Shown one piece after another: positions 52,461 through 64,000 of a stretch of DNA of 64,000 nucleotides; the first letter of the stretch is position 1; every line of letters starts with the position of its first letter. Made by a program: the position numbers and the translations under genes. The notes below the pieces were generated by a model that saw nothing but the letters and a program-made list of their open reading frames with translations, ran no database searches and was not told the origin of the DNA. This stretch comes from Atopsyche davidsoni (lineage: Eukaryota; Arthropoda; Insecta; Trichoptera; Hydrobiosidae): positions 2,299,001 to 2,363,000 of the forward strand of contig JAILWY010000007.1 of the NCBI GenBank assembly GCA_022113835.1. The letters run 5' to 3'.

Positions 52461-53640
52461 AAAATTAAATAAGACAAGTCTTAAATATTTAACTAAAAAT
52501 TAAGCTTACAAGCGTTTTGTTGGTTCTGTATGTGATTTATCAAATTTCAACAAGAATCCGCCTGCAGTTTTGATTTTAACAATATTGTACTGTACAAATT
52601 TGAAAATAATTTGGCCGAAAAACTGACTTACTGAAACTTACACAAAGCCTGAAAAAAGCTTCAATTGGCTTAAATTGCATTGAACTGTTATTGTACCAAA
52701 GAAATGATAAGGGAGGTTAATAAAACATATTAGCCGTAATAATAATAGGCAATAAAACTTAACCCAGTATCAAGGTTGATAGGGTCATTATTTTAGCAAT
52801 CGATTACTGTGCAAACCATTTCATAAAAATTATTAGGAATCAAATATATTATTGTCTGTTGAATATTATTTGTTTTGGCGTCCTGAAAGTAGGCTTTTTA
52901 CTATTTTTTTTAATCGGTTTTGTGACGCGTCTCCTCCGCCGGAAGTCTCGCAGGCTTTGTGAGAGCTCGGCCAGTTCCGCGGGATTGTTTGCGTGCGGGA
53001 ATTATTAATCAAATACGGAGCGGCAATTAAACGCCGAATGAATGAAACGCGGAACGCTCACTGCCAAATGGGGGGGGGGGGGGGCGAATCCACTTTTAAT
53101 TAGAGTGCATTTGGCGGCACTGAAGACTGAAAAAATCCCCTTTCTTAGTGAGAGCCTGAAAGCTAACAGCCGGCAAATTGACCGGATCTCATTATAAACC
53201 AATTTGATTTCAGCTTGATAGCAACTCATAGTAAAAGTAAAAAAAATTCGTTTATAATATGATTTTTATATTCTGTGAGCGATCTGTTTTTATTTATCAG
53301 TCTGTATTTGCAGATCTATTCTATGGTCTTGAAAATATATTTGGACTTTGATATAATTACGTATTTCAGGTTTTCGTTTTCATTTTCAGACAAAGCCTTC
53401 CACAATAAATGCACACTAACCTTGAACCTGTGCAAACACAATACAGTTGAAATAAAAACTGAAACGATCTCAATCAACAAGCCACCCTCGTCTGCACCCC
53501 TCGCCGGGGGTGCATAGACACGAGCCTGCCCGTCCGCGATAACAGTGCCTATCGACTGCTGGATCGGGGCCCGCATACTCGACATGTCGCCTGTCCGTTT
53601 GACATGTCGCATTAAATCTCAATGATGCCGGAATCAGCTG
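52461..53640. other. Intergenic DNA with a 15-G run
   Basis: Balanced-composition patches at 52,920-53,110 and 53,480-53,640; an uninterrupted run of 15 G at 53,070-53,084. No gene recognised. Confidence 0.4.
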
Positions 53641-53654
53641 ACACGACCGTATTG

Positions 53655-53674
53655 TGACGTCACTGATGACGTAC
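53655..53674. promoter_or_regulatory. Paired CRE-like sites
   Basis: A perfect TGACGTCA (53,655-53,662) followed 4 bp later by TGACGTAC: adjacent CREB/ATF-type sites in a GC-richer patch. Confidence 0.35.
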
Positions 53675-53719
53675 ATATATTTGCCTGTAGCTGTTGATTA
53701 AGGCACGTTCAATTATGCA

Positions 53720-54810
53720 GTGCAGCCTTATAATACAAGATTGCCCCTCGGGTATTGAAATGCTTACTTAAAATCTTAGTCTAATGATGGGCATAATCAA
53801 TATATTATATCGTATTTAACGAATCAATTAATGAAAAATTAAACACTTCACTGAATGTCTGAATAAAAAAACGTTTTATAAAATTAGTATTTTAGTATAC
53901 TAAAAGATAGGAATGTTCCTTAGTCTTGAGAAACAAACAGTTGTTACAAAAAATACTAATTTGTATAAAAGTAAATTTTCATCCCAAAAATTGTTTTTAG
54001 AAATGATTCTCAGAAATATTATCAAAAGATGAAAAATAAGTATTAAAAAGAATTATTTAAGTAATGTTAATAAAAAAACGACTTGGTCTCCGAAAGCGCT
54101 TTGATAAAAAAATCATTTGAAAATAAAATTTACAAACAAGGTTGTTTTCATTAGTAAGGGAACTATTAATTTGTATTTTTTTTAAACACTACTAAAGAAG
54201 GCTTCAAAATTAACAAGCCTTAAGCAATTAAGCAGTATTCAACATTGTTCTAATGAGGGTACTTACTATTATGGCTGGTCTCAACGAAAATTCTTTTCAT
54301 AGAAAACTTATTTAAAAGTTTTTATTTCCCTTGTTTTTATTATTGTACAATTAAGGGTGATTTTAATTGTTCGCAAATATAATATGGCCAATCTGAATAT
54401 ATTTTCAATAATTTAAACAGATAGTAGTAGGAAATAAATCAAAAGCTAGCGTTTTCGCCTATCGAGGGCATTATCGGACTTAAAACCAAAAAACATTCAA
54501 ATTTAAAACATATATAATTTTTTTAGTAATTTAGTAAGGCTTGTTTGTTGTTTACATGAAATATTACAAATCAAGCCAATCTTTCGCGGGTTGCTATACA
54601 TATTTAAAGAAGTTTTAAAACTTTTAAAAGTGGTAATGATATAAAAACGCTAAATTATCTTACATATAAAAAAGTAGTGGATCCGATAATCTTTTTAATA
54701 ACTTTGAAATTTAAACTAAATCGACTAGTAGACATTTATAAAATTAGAAATGAAGTAATATTTTAAGTCTCAGTAATAAATACTAATTTGTGAAAGCCGA
54801 TCACGATTGA
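53720..54810. other. Intergenic AT-rich DNA
   Basis: Nothing recognised. Confidence 0.5.
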
Positions 54811-54812
54811 GA

Positions 54813-54869
54813 TGACCTTCAGCCATCAGGGCAAGGTCATTTCTTGAATTTATCATGACCTACTGACCT
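54813..54869. promoter_or_regulatory. Cluster of four nuclear-receptor half-sites
   Basis: TGACCT at 54,813, GCAAGGTCA ending 54,839, and TGACCT at 54,856 and 54,864; the last two form a perfect DR2 repeat of the AGGTCA half-site. The GCAAGGTCA has the extended form bound by FTZ-F1-like monomers. Binding is inferred. Confidence 0.4.
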
Positions 54870-55990
54870 CTGGGCGTAATAGCCTATAACCTTACATAAT
54901 TGTTAAACCGAGGAACGAATTTATGAAAATTCTCTCAAGGAAAATTGTGTAACTCAATTTCAAAGGGTTCCTTATCCAAGACGATTTCCATAACCAGCAT
55001 TATAACTTTTAAGTCCCAATTATTTGTATATTTAAAAAAAAAATGTTTTTTGATACAAATTTTGTATCAAAATTGGAAAGTATGGAAGAATTTTAAATAT
55101 AAAATTTGTGGTTTGTAAATATATATATATATATAAATAAATTATTTGTTATTCTGATAATATTTCAAACAAAATTAGCATTTATATTGGTTAGTGTTCT
55201 GGGGAAGCGCTGCGTACAGTTGATGAGAATCCTCGTCGTGTTTTGTTAGAAAACTTATAATGTAGTCTCGCAATCATCAGGTCAAATCGGATGATCTGGT
55301 GAAAATGGGATTGTCATGAATTTTTAATAGAATTGTCGGTTATTATGGGATTATTGTATTCTCACCTGGCTGTTCCAGCACACCATGTTTACAACATAAG
55401 AGAATACCGAATTTACAGAAACTGTTTCGAAATCGAAATGAAATAGTTTATCGGACTTTTAGTACTTGAATATTATTTTTTTGAAACGAAGGATGACTTT
55501 TTTTATTGGTTCAAATCTTAACTGAAATATTTTCAACAAATTCTATATAAAATTAACCCGATGTGAATGCAATAGATTCTGAACAAATTATACGTGGTAC
55601 AGTCGCAATGTCTTCCTTTTTTGTTTATGGGAATAGCCTACATAATGTTTATTAAGTTAACAAGGGGCGCGAGTAATACATGTGCACACAGTTAGAAGTG
55701 TTCCAGCATTATACAAATGTACTCCATCTGTCTCTCCCATTAGCGCGGGAGGTATCGTGTACCTGGCCGTGTACCTAATTACAAATTACCTTGACTCCAG
55801 GCAATGGGGCCCGACTAATCACAGGTAATACAAGATTTTACAAATGATCTGTTACCGCACTGGAGACAACGACTGGTGTGACATTTCAATTGCAATTCAA
55901 ATTATTTTGATTTAACAAGTAGTAAAAAGGTGATTTACTTAAAACTGGTTATTTTAAACTTAAGACTGCGATATTTATGAGCTTATACAA
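54870..55990. other. Intergenic DNA with a TAAT-rich island
   Basis: The patch 55,670-55,890 has balanced composition with CTAATTAC, AAATTACC and CTAATCAC homeodomain-like sites. Otherwise AT-rich with nothing recognised. Confidence 0.35.
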
Positions 55991-56215
55991 GGGCGGTCCG
56001 ATAAGTACTTAGTCTACAAAAGAAAAACGAAGATTTTGGAAAAGTGGCGATTTATTTCTCAAAATAGTCTCCTTTTAGATCGATACACTTGACTCAGCGT
56101 TGCTCCAACTTCTTTAACCCATCTGAAAAATACGTTTTCTTCAGGTCTGCAAAGTAGGCCTCCGTGGTGGCGATGACCTCCTCATTGACTTAAATTTCTG
56201 CCCGGCGAGTAACTG
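55991..56215 (-). pseudogene. Mariner transposase 3' remnant with terminal repeat
   Basis: On the minus strand the frame ends EAYFADLKKTYFSDG..LEQR, stop, VKCIDLKGDYFEK, stop at 56,053: the C-terminus of a mariner transposase with the usual Trp codon changed to TGA and a second stop upstream. The element end GGGCGGTCCGATAAGTACTT (55,991) fits a mariner inverted repeat. The catalytic part and the other end are missing, so this is a dead 5'-truncated copy. Confidence 0.8.
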
Positions 56216-58900
56216 GAGACTGGAGTGAAGTTTCGAAACAAAAAAATCTCACGGTGTCAAATCAAGTATTTTAGTATACTCAACAATATAATACACGAAC
56301 ATAGGTTCATAGTAATCTTGCAACAATTTAGCCCAATAATTTTTTTACGACAAGAGGTTTTTGAAACATTAATTGTGGCTGAGGCCAGCGCGTGTTCACA
56401 GGAGTCTGCTCCAGGAGTGAACTGCGCTCCTGCCGGAGAGACAGACAAATCGTTGCTCCTGCACCAAGACAAATGGAGGCCCTAATGTGTACGTGGAGCA
56501 GGATTAATGGAGGCACACCTGGCTGCGGTGCCGGGGAGGTGTTTGCATGAAGGTCTGGGCTAACGAGGTCAGGAACTCTACCCTTCAGCAAGCCCCAACG
56601 AAAAAAAAACCTGAACATCAAAGACACACCAGTGATGAGTATTTTTACAAAAAAAAAAAAACTGAATTGCTAAAAATAGTGACTGTATAGAATCTCATAT
56701 AAGTCAGGAATATTAAACTCATTGGTCCATAATCCATAAAATCAATAAAAATCCACTCTAGGTCCCATAATTGAGTTTTTTTGATCATTTTCTAGTCTGT
56801 TCTGCGAAAAATCGACTGCACCAATCAAAAATATTTAAATGCAAAAAGTTTGATACATTTTTTTTTCCGAACACAATATATTTTTATTTCTTATAAATTT
56901 ACTATTAATATGATAAATATGGAATTTGGAGATTCGTCCGGTACATTTTCCAAGAATCCTATACATTTAAAAGTCTTTTTTTCAATTGGAATTGAAAGAT
57001 TAAATATAAAGCATGTGCGTCTTATTAATTTAAAAATTAAAAAAAAAAAATCTTTAACAAACTTTGGTTTTGAAAAGTCGTCATTTTATCAAATTTTTCA
57101 ACATCTTCAAGATTTTATTTTACCGTGAAAATGGACGTAAATTAAATAATAAAAATAGATAAATATAATTTATAGTTTTTTTAATACTCTTTAAAAAAAA
57201 TTACTTTCGATATAGAAAAATAAAGTGACAATTAAATTAATTAAATGACACGATTTCGCCAGGTAATGTATTGGACACCAGAGGCTGCGAGCAACTGCCT
57301 TAAAATTACTTCTGAAAACCATTGCCTCTCTAACACTTTGTCATTTGCTTATTTATAAATAGTTTATGAACTTTGCATATGCGTCAATAATACAAAGATG
57401 GATCAAAAAGTTTCACATTGTTAAAATAATTTAAAAAATATGCATACGACTTCGCAAGGCTGAAATATTATCTTCCAAAATCACTTTCTCTAGGGTGTAA
57501 TAGTTATTCATTACCTCAGATAGACTTTATTGAAGGCTCAAGAGCGGAATCGTCGTAACCTGAGAGGGTGGATAAAGGTTTTCCGGAGAGGCCAGTACGT
57601 CAGGCGATACACAGTACAGCCTCCCGGCCGAGGGTGAGTACCGATGGCAAGGGGGATGCTTATAAATCCCATGAAATTGAAAACAAGGCACCATCAGTGA
57701 CGGCTTACGCCATCCTGAAGTACAGTACAGTGTGTCAGTCTGGAATGGATATATTACGATTTAGAATAATAAATTATGCCGGTTTTTGGAACTTTGAAAA
57801 ACTTTTATAGGTTTAAATCGATTTTGTGCTACATAGATTAATTGATGGGATTTAATGGCGGTTTGAACGAATATTCAGGGTATCATTATTTATTTGAAGA
57901 AATCATTCGTTTTACTTATACTTTTTAAAGTACATGTTACTTGATGAAGTTTTTTGATATATTATAATTATGCTTGTGCAAATATTTCACATAGAGCAAA
58001 TAGATCGAGTATTTTCAATGAAGAAAATTATTTAAATTTCAAGTAAATCAATACTTATACATTTTTTAAACGATTTTATTAGTATAAAATCTCACTTGAT
58101 TCTTAAGTCAATCAGTATATTGATATTTATTGTCTTGAAATATTTAGTTTTCGTCCACCCTGCAGTGCATAAACAGCCTTAGGTGTCTCTATCGAACTTT
58201 TGGAGAGAATTTATGAAAAACTTGGGGCGAGGGATGATCAGTCGTGATTCTAGCGTCTTTCGGGGGATGATACCGGAGATGGGGTGGCGAGCAAGTCGCA
58301 AGTTATAAACATTTTAGTGAAAACATTTTTTTTTGTTTATCTAGAGAAATATAAGTAATTTTAACGTTTATTTATATATATATAAATATTCGTATATTTT
58401 CTATTTATTTTTAGTGTTATGATCTGACAAATATTGGTATAGGAATTGTGAACGATGAATTGCGATGAGTGCCTCTACCGGATGCAGAAATCCAGTGGGG
58501 GGTGGAAGATGGTTTCTAGGAGTGTGGTGAAAAAGAAGGGGAGCTATCTCGTGTTCCAAGCACCGCACAGTGTAGTACTTTGATAATTTCAGGACACGTA
58601 ATACTTATAAGAGAAATAATAGGAATGTATTGATTATTGAACTGAAAGAAAAATTATTCTCAATTCACATGGTGCGGTCAAGTGCGAATGAACTAGTCCG
58701 GGGAAGACTTATTATATGCGTAACTCTACTAAGATATATGTAATTTTATAAAATCGCTTCAGTAACATAGTTTCCTGAACAGTTAAAATATTAAAATAGA
58801 CATAATGTTCATAAAATATTTATAGTAAATGTGTCAACTTCTAATATTGTGATTTCAGCCAAAAAATATGAAAAAATCACAGAGTAGATAATAATTTATA
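56216..58900. other. Intergenic DNA, no supported gene
   Basis: AT-rich with GC-richer patches at 56,360-56,590, 57,540-57,730 and 58,140-58,300 of unknown meaning. No exon with matched splice sites was established. Confidence 0.4.
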
Positions 58901-58906
58901 CGTATG

Positions 58907-59085
58907 TCTATTTTTTGGATTAAACGTCAATCGGATGCGTATTTATTACCCATTACGGGCTTATTATATTATTACTACAGTGTCCGGTCATGTAAACCAA
59001 GGGATGTGGGTTCAAATCCCACACAAACACGATGATATTTTTCTGAGAGTTTCTTCAATCATCTTCTATGTATGAACTTCTATAA
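58907..59085 (+). mobile_element. tRNA-like SINE, copy 4 (5' half of core missing)
   Basis: Leader TCTATTTTTTGGATT and ATGCGTATTTATTACC as at 60.07 kb, then directly the 3' half of the tRNA-like core (CCGGTCATGTAAACC to the B box) and the tail to CTATGTATGAACT. The A-box half has been lost. Confidence 0.75.
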
Positions 59086-59327
59086 TTTATACACAATTAA
59101 ACACACTACAGGATAAACCCCAATGCTGTTAAATCTTAAGCCACTATTTAAGATAATTACCCTCATAAATATTTAAAAAATGGTTTTGTATAGAACCGTT
59201 TCACAAAACATGCAATTATATAGAATCCTCCACTTGTCAGGTACATTAAAATCACATTACCCCTTACCACTAACAATTGTTTACCTACTTACTATTATAT
59301 AAAATCTCACTATGTTTGATAATACCG

Positions 59328-59425
59328 AAACCGGTCACCAACAAAAATCTATAAGCGGAAATTTAATATATTAACACGGAATTCCATCAAGTACTCTCTG
59401 TCAAAAATATTGAATTTCTAATAAT
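59328..59425. repeat. Dispersed repeat, copy 2 (pair with 46.83 kb)
   Basis: Same ordered blocks as 46,826-46,945, about 75-80% similar by eye. Confidence 0.7.
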
Positions 59426-60060
59426 TTATTCGCAAAGTGGTCCATAGTGGATCCACTGCAGGTCCAATCGCAGCCTCACGTGATAGTAAAAAAGACACAG
59501 TGTATTCGTGGTGAGTTTCCACCCCCGGGGGTGGTACAGGGTGCCCAGTGTGCGCCACCGGAAGCGTCCGAGGCGAGGGGCGGCCGCGAGAGTGCGAATC
59601 GGGACAGATTACACGTTATATCAATTTGAACAGGACTTTATTCCGAGAAATCGGAGATTTTATTTTTATTGGTGGATTTGGATTCAACGCCCGCGTGTTA
59701 TTATCAAAAGCACTTAAAAATCGCTTACTCTGAGGATTGTCCCTTGAGCCGATAACGCGTTCTGATTTTTCTTGAAATATTCAAAATGTCCATTCATGTA
59801 TATATAATATTTTTTATTCAAAATTTTAATATATGAATTTTCTTAATTTAATTTAATTATTTCTTATTAATAAATAAATTTATTTTTTACACATAAATTG
59901 ATTTAATGTTTATTTGATGTACCTGCATCTCAAATGTTGTTATTTTATTTTTAAAAAATCTGGTATATACGTCAAAAATATATTTCTTAGTTTTTCCCAA
60001 AAACATTTATTTAGAAAAAAATCCACAATACAGAAAATATACAATAAAAGAGTATGTATG
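59426..60060. other. Intergenic DNA
   Basis: A GC-rich patch at 59,440-59,610 with CACGTG and CCCCCGGGGG but no credible gene; the rest is AT-rich. Confidence 0.4.
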
Positions 60061-60070
60061 TATATTTACT

Positions 60071-60296
60071 TATTTTTTGGATTGGACGTCAATCAGATGC
60101 GTATTTATTACCTATTACGGGTTTATTATATTATTACTAATATGATAAGCACATTAGTTCTTACATAAAAGACGATTTAAAGAAACTCTCTAGTACACCG
60201 GCGATGTAAGCCAGGGGATGTGGGTTCAAATCTTTTCGAGAGTTTCTTTAAATCAACTTCTATGTATGAACTAATGTGCCTAATCATATTTGTAAT
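60071..60296 (+). mobile_element. Snap-back SINE with tRNA-like core in the loop, copy 5
   Basis: Leader as in copy 4, then an inverted copy of the tail (60,132-60,190), a shortened core (TAGTACACCGGCGATGTAAG ... GTGGGTTCAAATC, 60,191-60,235), then the tail in direct orientation (60,238-60,294). The two arms of about 57 bp are inverted complements with several mismatches. Confidence 0.8.
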
Positions 60297-62926
60297 GTTA
60301 TATTTTTGTTTTAATATCCACATTAATAGAATATAATAAAAAAAATTACGTCAAACATATTTTTATATTTATATTTATTTGGTTATTCGTACCAATATGT
60401 TGTTAATTAAAGGATGAAAGGCACTACGTGTAGTTTTGTCATGTCTACAAACAAATATTGTTTTACCTTATTCTCTTGAAATAAAAAAATAAATGTTTTT
60501 TACATTATCAGTAATATATAAATGAAGACATACTATATTTGGCTGTTTTGTTAATTACTAAATTATGTTTATGTAAACCATGGCCTAATGACGCGGTGGT
60601 TTGGTTTTTACATTCTGAATACCAAAAAAATGTAACGAGACGTCATGTCAATAAATTATGGTCCACCAATCAACTTATATTTTATGCAAGAGTCATGCTT
60701 ATGGTTGCTGATTGATGACGTTTTGAACAGAAGTCTGTATCTGTAAAATTTTGCATGAAAAAAAATTGAAAAATATGTATTATTCAGAGGGAAAAAATTT
60801 CAAAAAAATTCAATGAATAATCATGTTAGTTGAGCAAAACTAAATATTATTTAGTAACTGATATGGGAACGTGAAAAGATGCGTCAGGCCGACGCAGCCT
60901 CTTCCGGTGTTTCCACCCCATAACATCCCTCTCTCCTATCTACCTCCCTTCTATCTACCACCCTCTCGTCAAACATCCTAATGGACTCTAAATGCTGCGG
61001 CGACACCTCGCGAGGCGGTCCTACTCCATACGAAAATATATACACTGACGCAGAAACAGGGTGGGACAAAGAATAGCAGTCCAATTAATATATTATTTAT
61101 AAATTTCCATACCTTTTTAAAAAAAATTGTTCATAAATTAGTGAAAGGTACTTAGCAGTGGAGTACGGTGAAGGCAAGCAACGTATGCCAATAATGCAGA
61201 TTATTTCTGGTACAAAATACATTGCTTCGTTTATCAAATCATATCATGAAAATATTTATTGCCCTCACCACACTTACTGGTATTCAATAAATAACGCTTA
61301 AAACTCATAAAATCAAATAATTATATTAATCATCTCAAAAATATATATACACGTTTAACTGTTATTCATTTCACATAGAAATAAAGTACGACATAGTAAA
61401 TGTTTACACGTTACTTATCTAATCTGAATGTGTGCTGTTTGTTTTAAATGAGTTGTACATTCATGAATACTGATTTATTTCATATCGCAACTCATATATC
61501 AAAAAATATATGATATTGAGAAATCGTTTGACATTCAGTTAAATTTAAAAGAATTATGTAAAAGAGTATATGTGTAATAAAATCACATTTAATTGACGCA
61601 ATACAAGTAAACTCTGCAAACTAAAACTATTTGAATTATATATGATTATAAAAATTAAAAGCTAAAAAATAAATTGTTTAGCAGATATAATTACTATTGT
61701 TAGTCCAAAGAATTTTTTTTTGTATTGTAGTTCTTTCAACAACCAGAAAAACTATCTATTCGTGGGGTGTTAGTATAAGGGTGGATTTATCCCGTGTTTG
61801 TGTTTCTCCTTATCGAGGGAGACATATGATTCCTTGTTTTGAGTAAATAAACTCATACTGAGTGCAAGTAAACTACAAATTAAATAAACACATTAAGTGT
61901 TTTTTTACTATATAAATGTTGCTATAAGGGTCTTGATAAATAAAAAGTTTTTTATTTTTGAAATAAATAGTGGTGAAAGAGTGATTTTAATATTTAATAA
62001 AAAACAGTTAAAAATATTATTAATCGTTATCTATGTTTAGAAAAATCCACCCTGGGAAAATTGTAATCAAAACGAATCAAAGTCGACAGTTGGCCACCCC
62101 TACTGGTAGCCTTCATAATTTTATTATGTTCAATTTCGGTATTTATTACTGCTTTTTGCCTTTATCTACCGCCCCCACATCGGGGTGGAACGCTAAAGTG
62201 TTGCAAGAGAGAAAATTTAATCGCCGTTTTGTTATAGAATATAATTAAGTTGTCTGGAGGTAATGCACAAAATAAAAATAGCAAAATTGCACACCGTGCG
62301 CTGCAGCAGTCAAAGGCTTTGCACAGGATATTCATAAATTAAACTACATTTTTCTTTGATCTCAAAAAATCTGCCATGAAAATTTAAAGAAGATTTTTAA
62401 AATAATTTATTTTAAACTATCAGTTCAACAAAACAGGTTAAATCCTAGTTCATTGCACATACAAGGTAATGAGTGAACGCTAGAAAAAAATTACCACATC
62501 AACTCCACAATATTTGTTTGCAATCCATCAGTATTGAAACTTCTGAATGTAAAGATTGCCCTTTATAAAATATAAATAGTAATAAATAATTTCAGCATTG
62601 CTGTGGAAATTAACGACTTAAAAAAATAAACGTAACGCTTCGTGACGTAAACATGAAGTTATGATGTATAAAGTTCCGTAGTGCTACATGGGTGTATAAA
62701 ATCATAATTTGTGTGAGTATAAAGGTGCGTTCATATTCCCGGTTGCGACACCTCCTCCTGAAAGTGTCAGATTCCTCTCTGGAATCTAATTAGATATTCT
62801 AACGGTCTGGGAAAATTAGTCGCTGCCACATCAAAGTACTCACGCCGTGCCACTCTACTCTATTCTACTTTTCAACACACAGGGCCTGCTTTTAATATCC
62901 CAAGTTAACTATTTTATTTATTTTTT
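60297..62926. other. Intergenic DNA, no supported gene
   Basis: AT-rich. At 60,925-61,074 a frame open for 49 codons reads naturally near its end (SKCCGDTSRGGPTPYENIY) and stops; it is possibly a small transposon or gene fragment and is not called. Confidence 0.4.
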
Positions 62927-63379
62927 ATATATACGGTGTGTGCATTAATTTTTTCGTATTTTTTCGTGAAATTGGAGCTTTATTATAAAAAAATCGGTAG
63001 AATATATTCTATTCAAAGTATTGAACATCGCTAGTTACTACTTTTTCCCATCTTTCGGGCAAATTATGGATTCCATCCACGAGGAACTGTTCGTCTTTTG
63101 AAGCCGAGAAAGAATCAAGCCAATTTTTGATACCCTGTTCAGAAGTGAAGCGTATTCCAGAAAGTAGTCGGAAGGGGCAAGGTCTGGGCTATAAGGCGGG
63201 TGAGGCAGAACTTCCCATCCACTGTTTTCCAAATAGGTTTTAACCGATTTAGCAACATGTGGCGATGGAATATTACAGACTCGTGCTTGATCGCATATTC
63301 TGGCTGTTTTTCTGCCAATGCTCGCTTCAAACGCATCAATTGTTGTCTGTAGAACAATTAATGCACACACCGTATATAT
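62927..63379 (-). mobile_element. Internally deleted mariner element
   Basis: Perfect 24-bp inverted repeats (62,927-62,950 and 63,356-63,379), inner part ACGGTGTGTGCATTAATT, including the TA-rich target. 453 bp. It keeps only the 3' part of the transposase gene beside intact ends, so it behaves as a MITE-like deletion derivative. Confidence 0.88.
63009..63357 (-). pseudogene. Mariner transposase C-terminal remnant, in three frames
   Basis: Minus-strand segments in successive frames match the mariner C-terminal region: RLKRALAEKQPEYAIKHE (about 63,357-63,270), then PHVAKSVKTYLENSGWEVLP with PYSPDLAPSDYF (about 63,265-63,150), then GIKNWLDSF with LPERWEKVVTSD to a stop at 63,009. The third catalytic Asp (in PDLAPSDY) is present; the region of the second Asp is disrupted and the first is deleted. 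Inactive. Confidence 0.85.
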
Positions 63380-64000
63380 TAGGTCGAATTTTTTAGCAAG
63401 CTTGTGTATATAAACGAATTCTAAACGTATGTGAACATAACAGGAATATACTTATCTGCTTACATCTCTTGCATATTCTCAATATAAACTGATACTTCTA
63501 GCAGTGTTCAAAGACATATTATAACATTTTTACATTGTCAAATATTATATTGAAAGCAACCCTTTTGGGGGGTAGTTATTAGAAAGTGGGTGGTTCCTGC
63601 ACGGTGAAGCCTGCACTAAGTGTCTACACTTTGCGGGCAATAAAGGGCATCAAAGGAGTAAATTGAAAAACACTCGCCTAGAAACGGTGTCGGTCTTCTC
63701 ACATATTATAACTGCCCTGTCCTCTTTGTGACTATAAAGTGAATATGGTGTGGCTGTGGTTGCTGGCCTTGATGACTTAGTTAGAGCCAAAGAAGCAGAG
63801 GCAATAAAATTATATATTCTATATACCTTTATATTACTAAGTAAAAAGGTAAAAATTGCTACATATTACCCAAATATTCACTACATTACGAGTACCAAAA
63901 ATTTCATTTATATTAATTCAGACTTCGGGGTGATAGTTTACCTGTTTTAAACTGAGTAAAAAAAAAACTGCTTACAGAACCGTACACCAATACATATACT
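63380..64000. other. Intergenic DNA at the right edge
   Basis: AT-rich; no gene, RNA or transposon recognised. Confidence 0.5.

Noticed and set aside
60925..61074. 49-codon open frame with natural-looking end
   Set aside because: No start, acceptor or recognised family; too short to call.

Overview
The window looks like nuclear DNA of an insect. It is AT-rich, its genes are split by GT-AG introns, and it carries insect-type repeats: a BEL/Pao-like LTR element, mariner and hAT/pogo-like DNA transposons, and tRNA-derived SINEs. Only two genes are certain. The order within insects cannot be fixed from the sequence.

Region 1 (1-10.3 kb, plus strand) holds the 3' end of a beta-spectrin gene. Seven small GC-rich exons with perfectly matching splice phases encode the last 300 residues: the end of the last spectrin repeat, a basic Ser-rich linker, a PH domain and a basic C-terminus. 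An additional open exon at the left edge (2-244) is probably part of the same gene. Region 2 (10.3-17.1 kb) is 3' UTR and intergenic DNA with one exon-like fragment near 13.2-13.45 kb and a short foldback.

Region 3 (17.1-19.4 kb, minus strand) is a complete six-exon secreted chymotrypsin-like (S1A) protease of 287 residues with its own TATA box and poly(A) signal. Region 4 (21.0-22.0 kb, plus) contains fragments that could form a very small gene, interrupted by an (AT)66 tract and ending with a non-standard donor; this is only a candidate.

Region 5 (28,621-33,808) is a young LTR retrotransposon of 5.2 kb with LTRs of 1,076 and 1,079 bp, a 5-bp target duplication (CGGAT), and one 502-codon Gag-like ORF starting with a DUF1759-type domain. 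It has no protease, reverse transcriptase, RNase H or integrase, so it is non-autonomous. Its Gag has a long charged coiled coil and three tandem 57-residue repeats.

Region 6 (33.8-64 kb) is gene-poor. It holds a hAT-like MITE (44.28-44.94 kb), a pogo/Tigger-like MITE (45.38-45.74 kb), two mariner remnants (56.0-56.2 and 62.9-63.4 kb), four members of a tRNA(Thr)-like SINE family, one unidentified exon-like open frame (42.58-42.80 kb), and GC-richer non-coding islands that look regulatory. The most unusual item is the SINE family: some members carry their tail as a long inverted pair around the tRNA-like core, and one copy at 26.07-26.21 kb is a nearly perfect 63-bp hairpin with the core missing.
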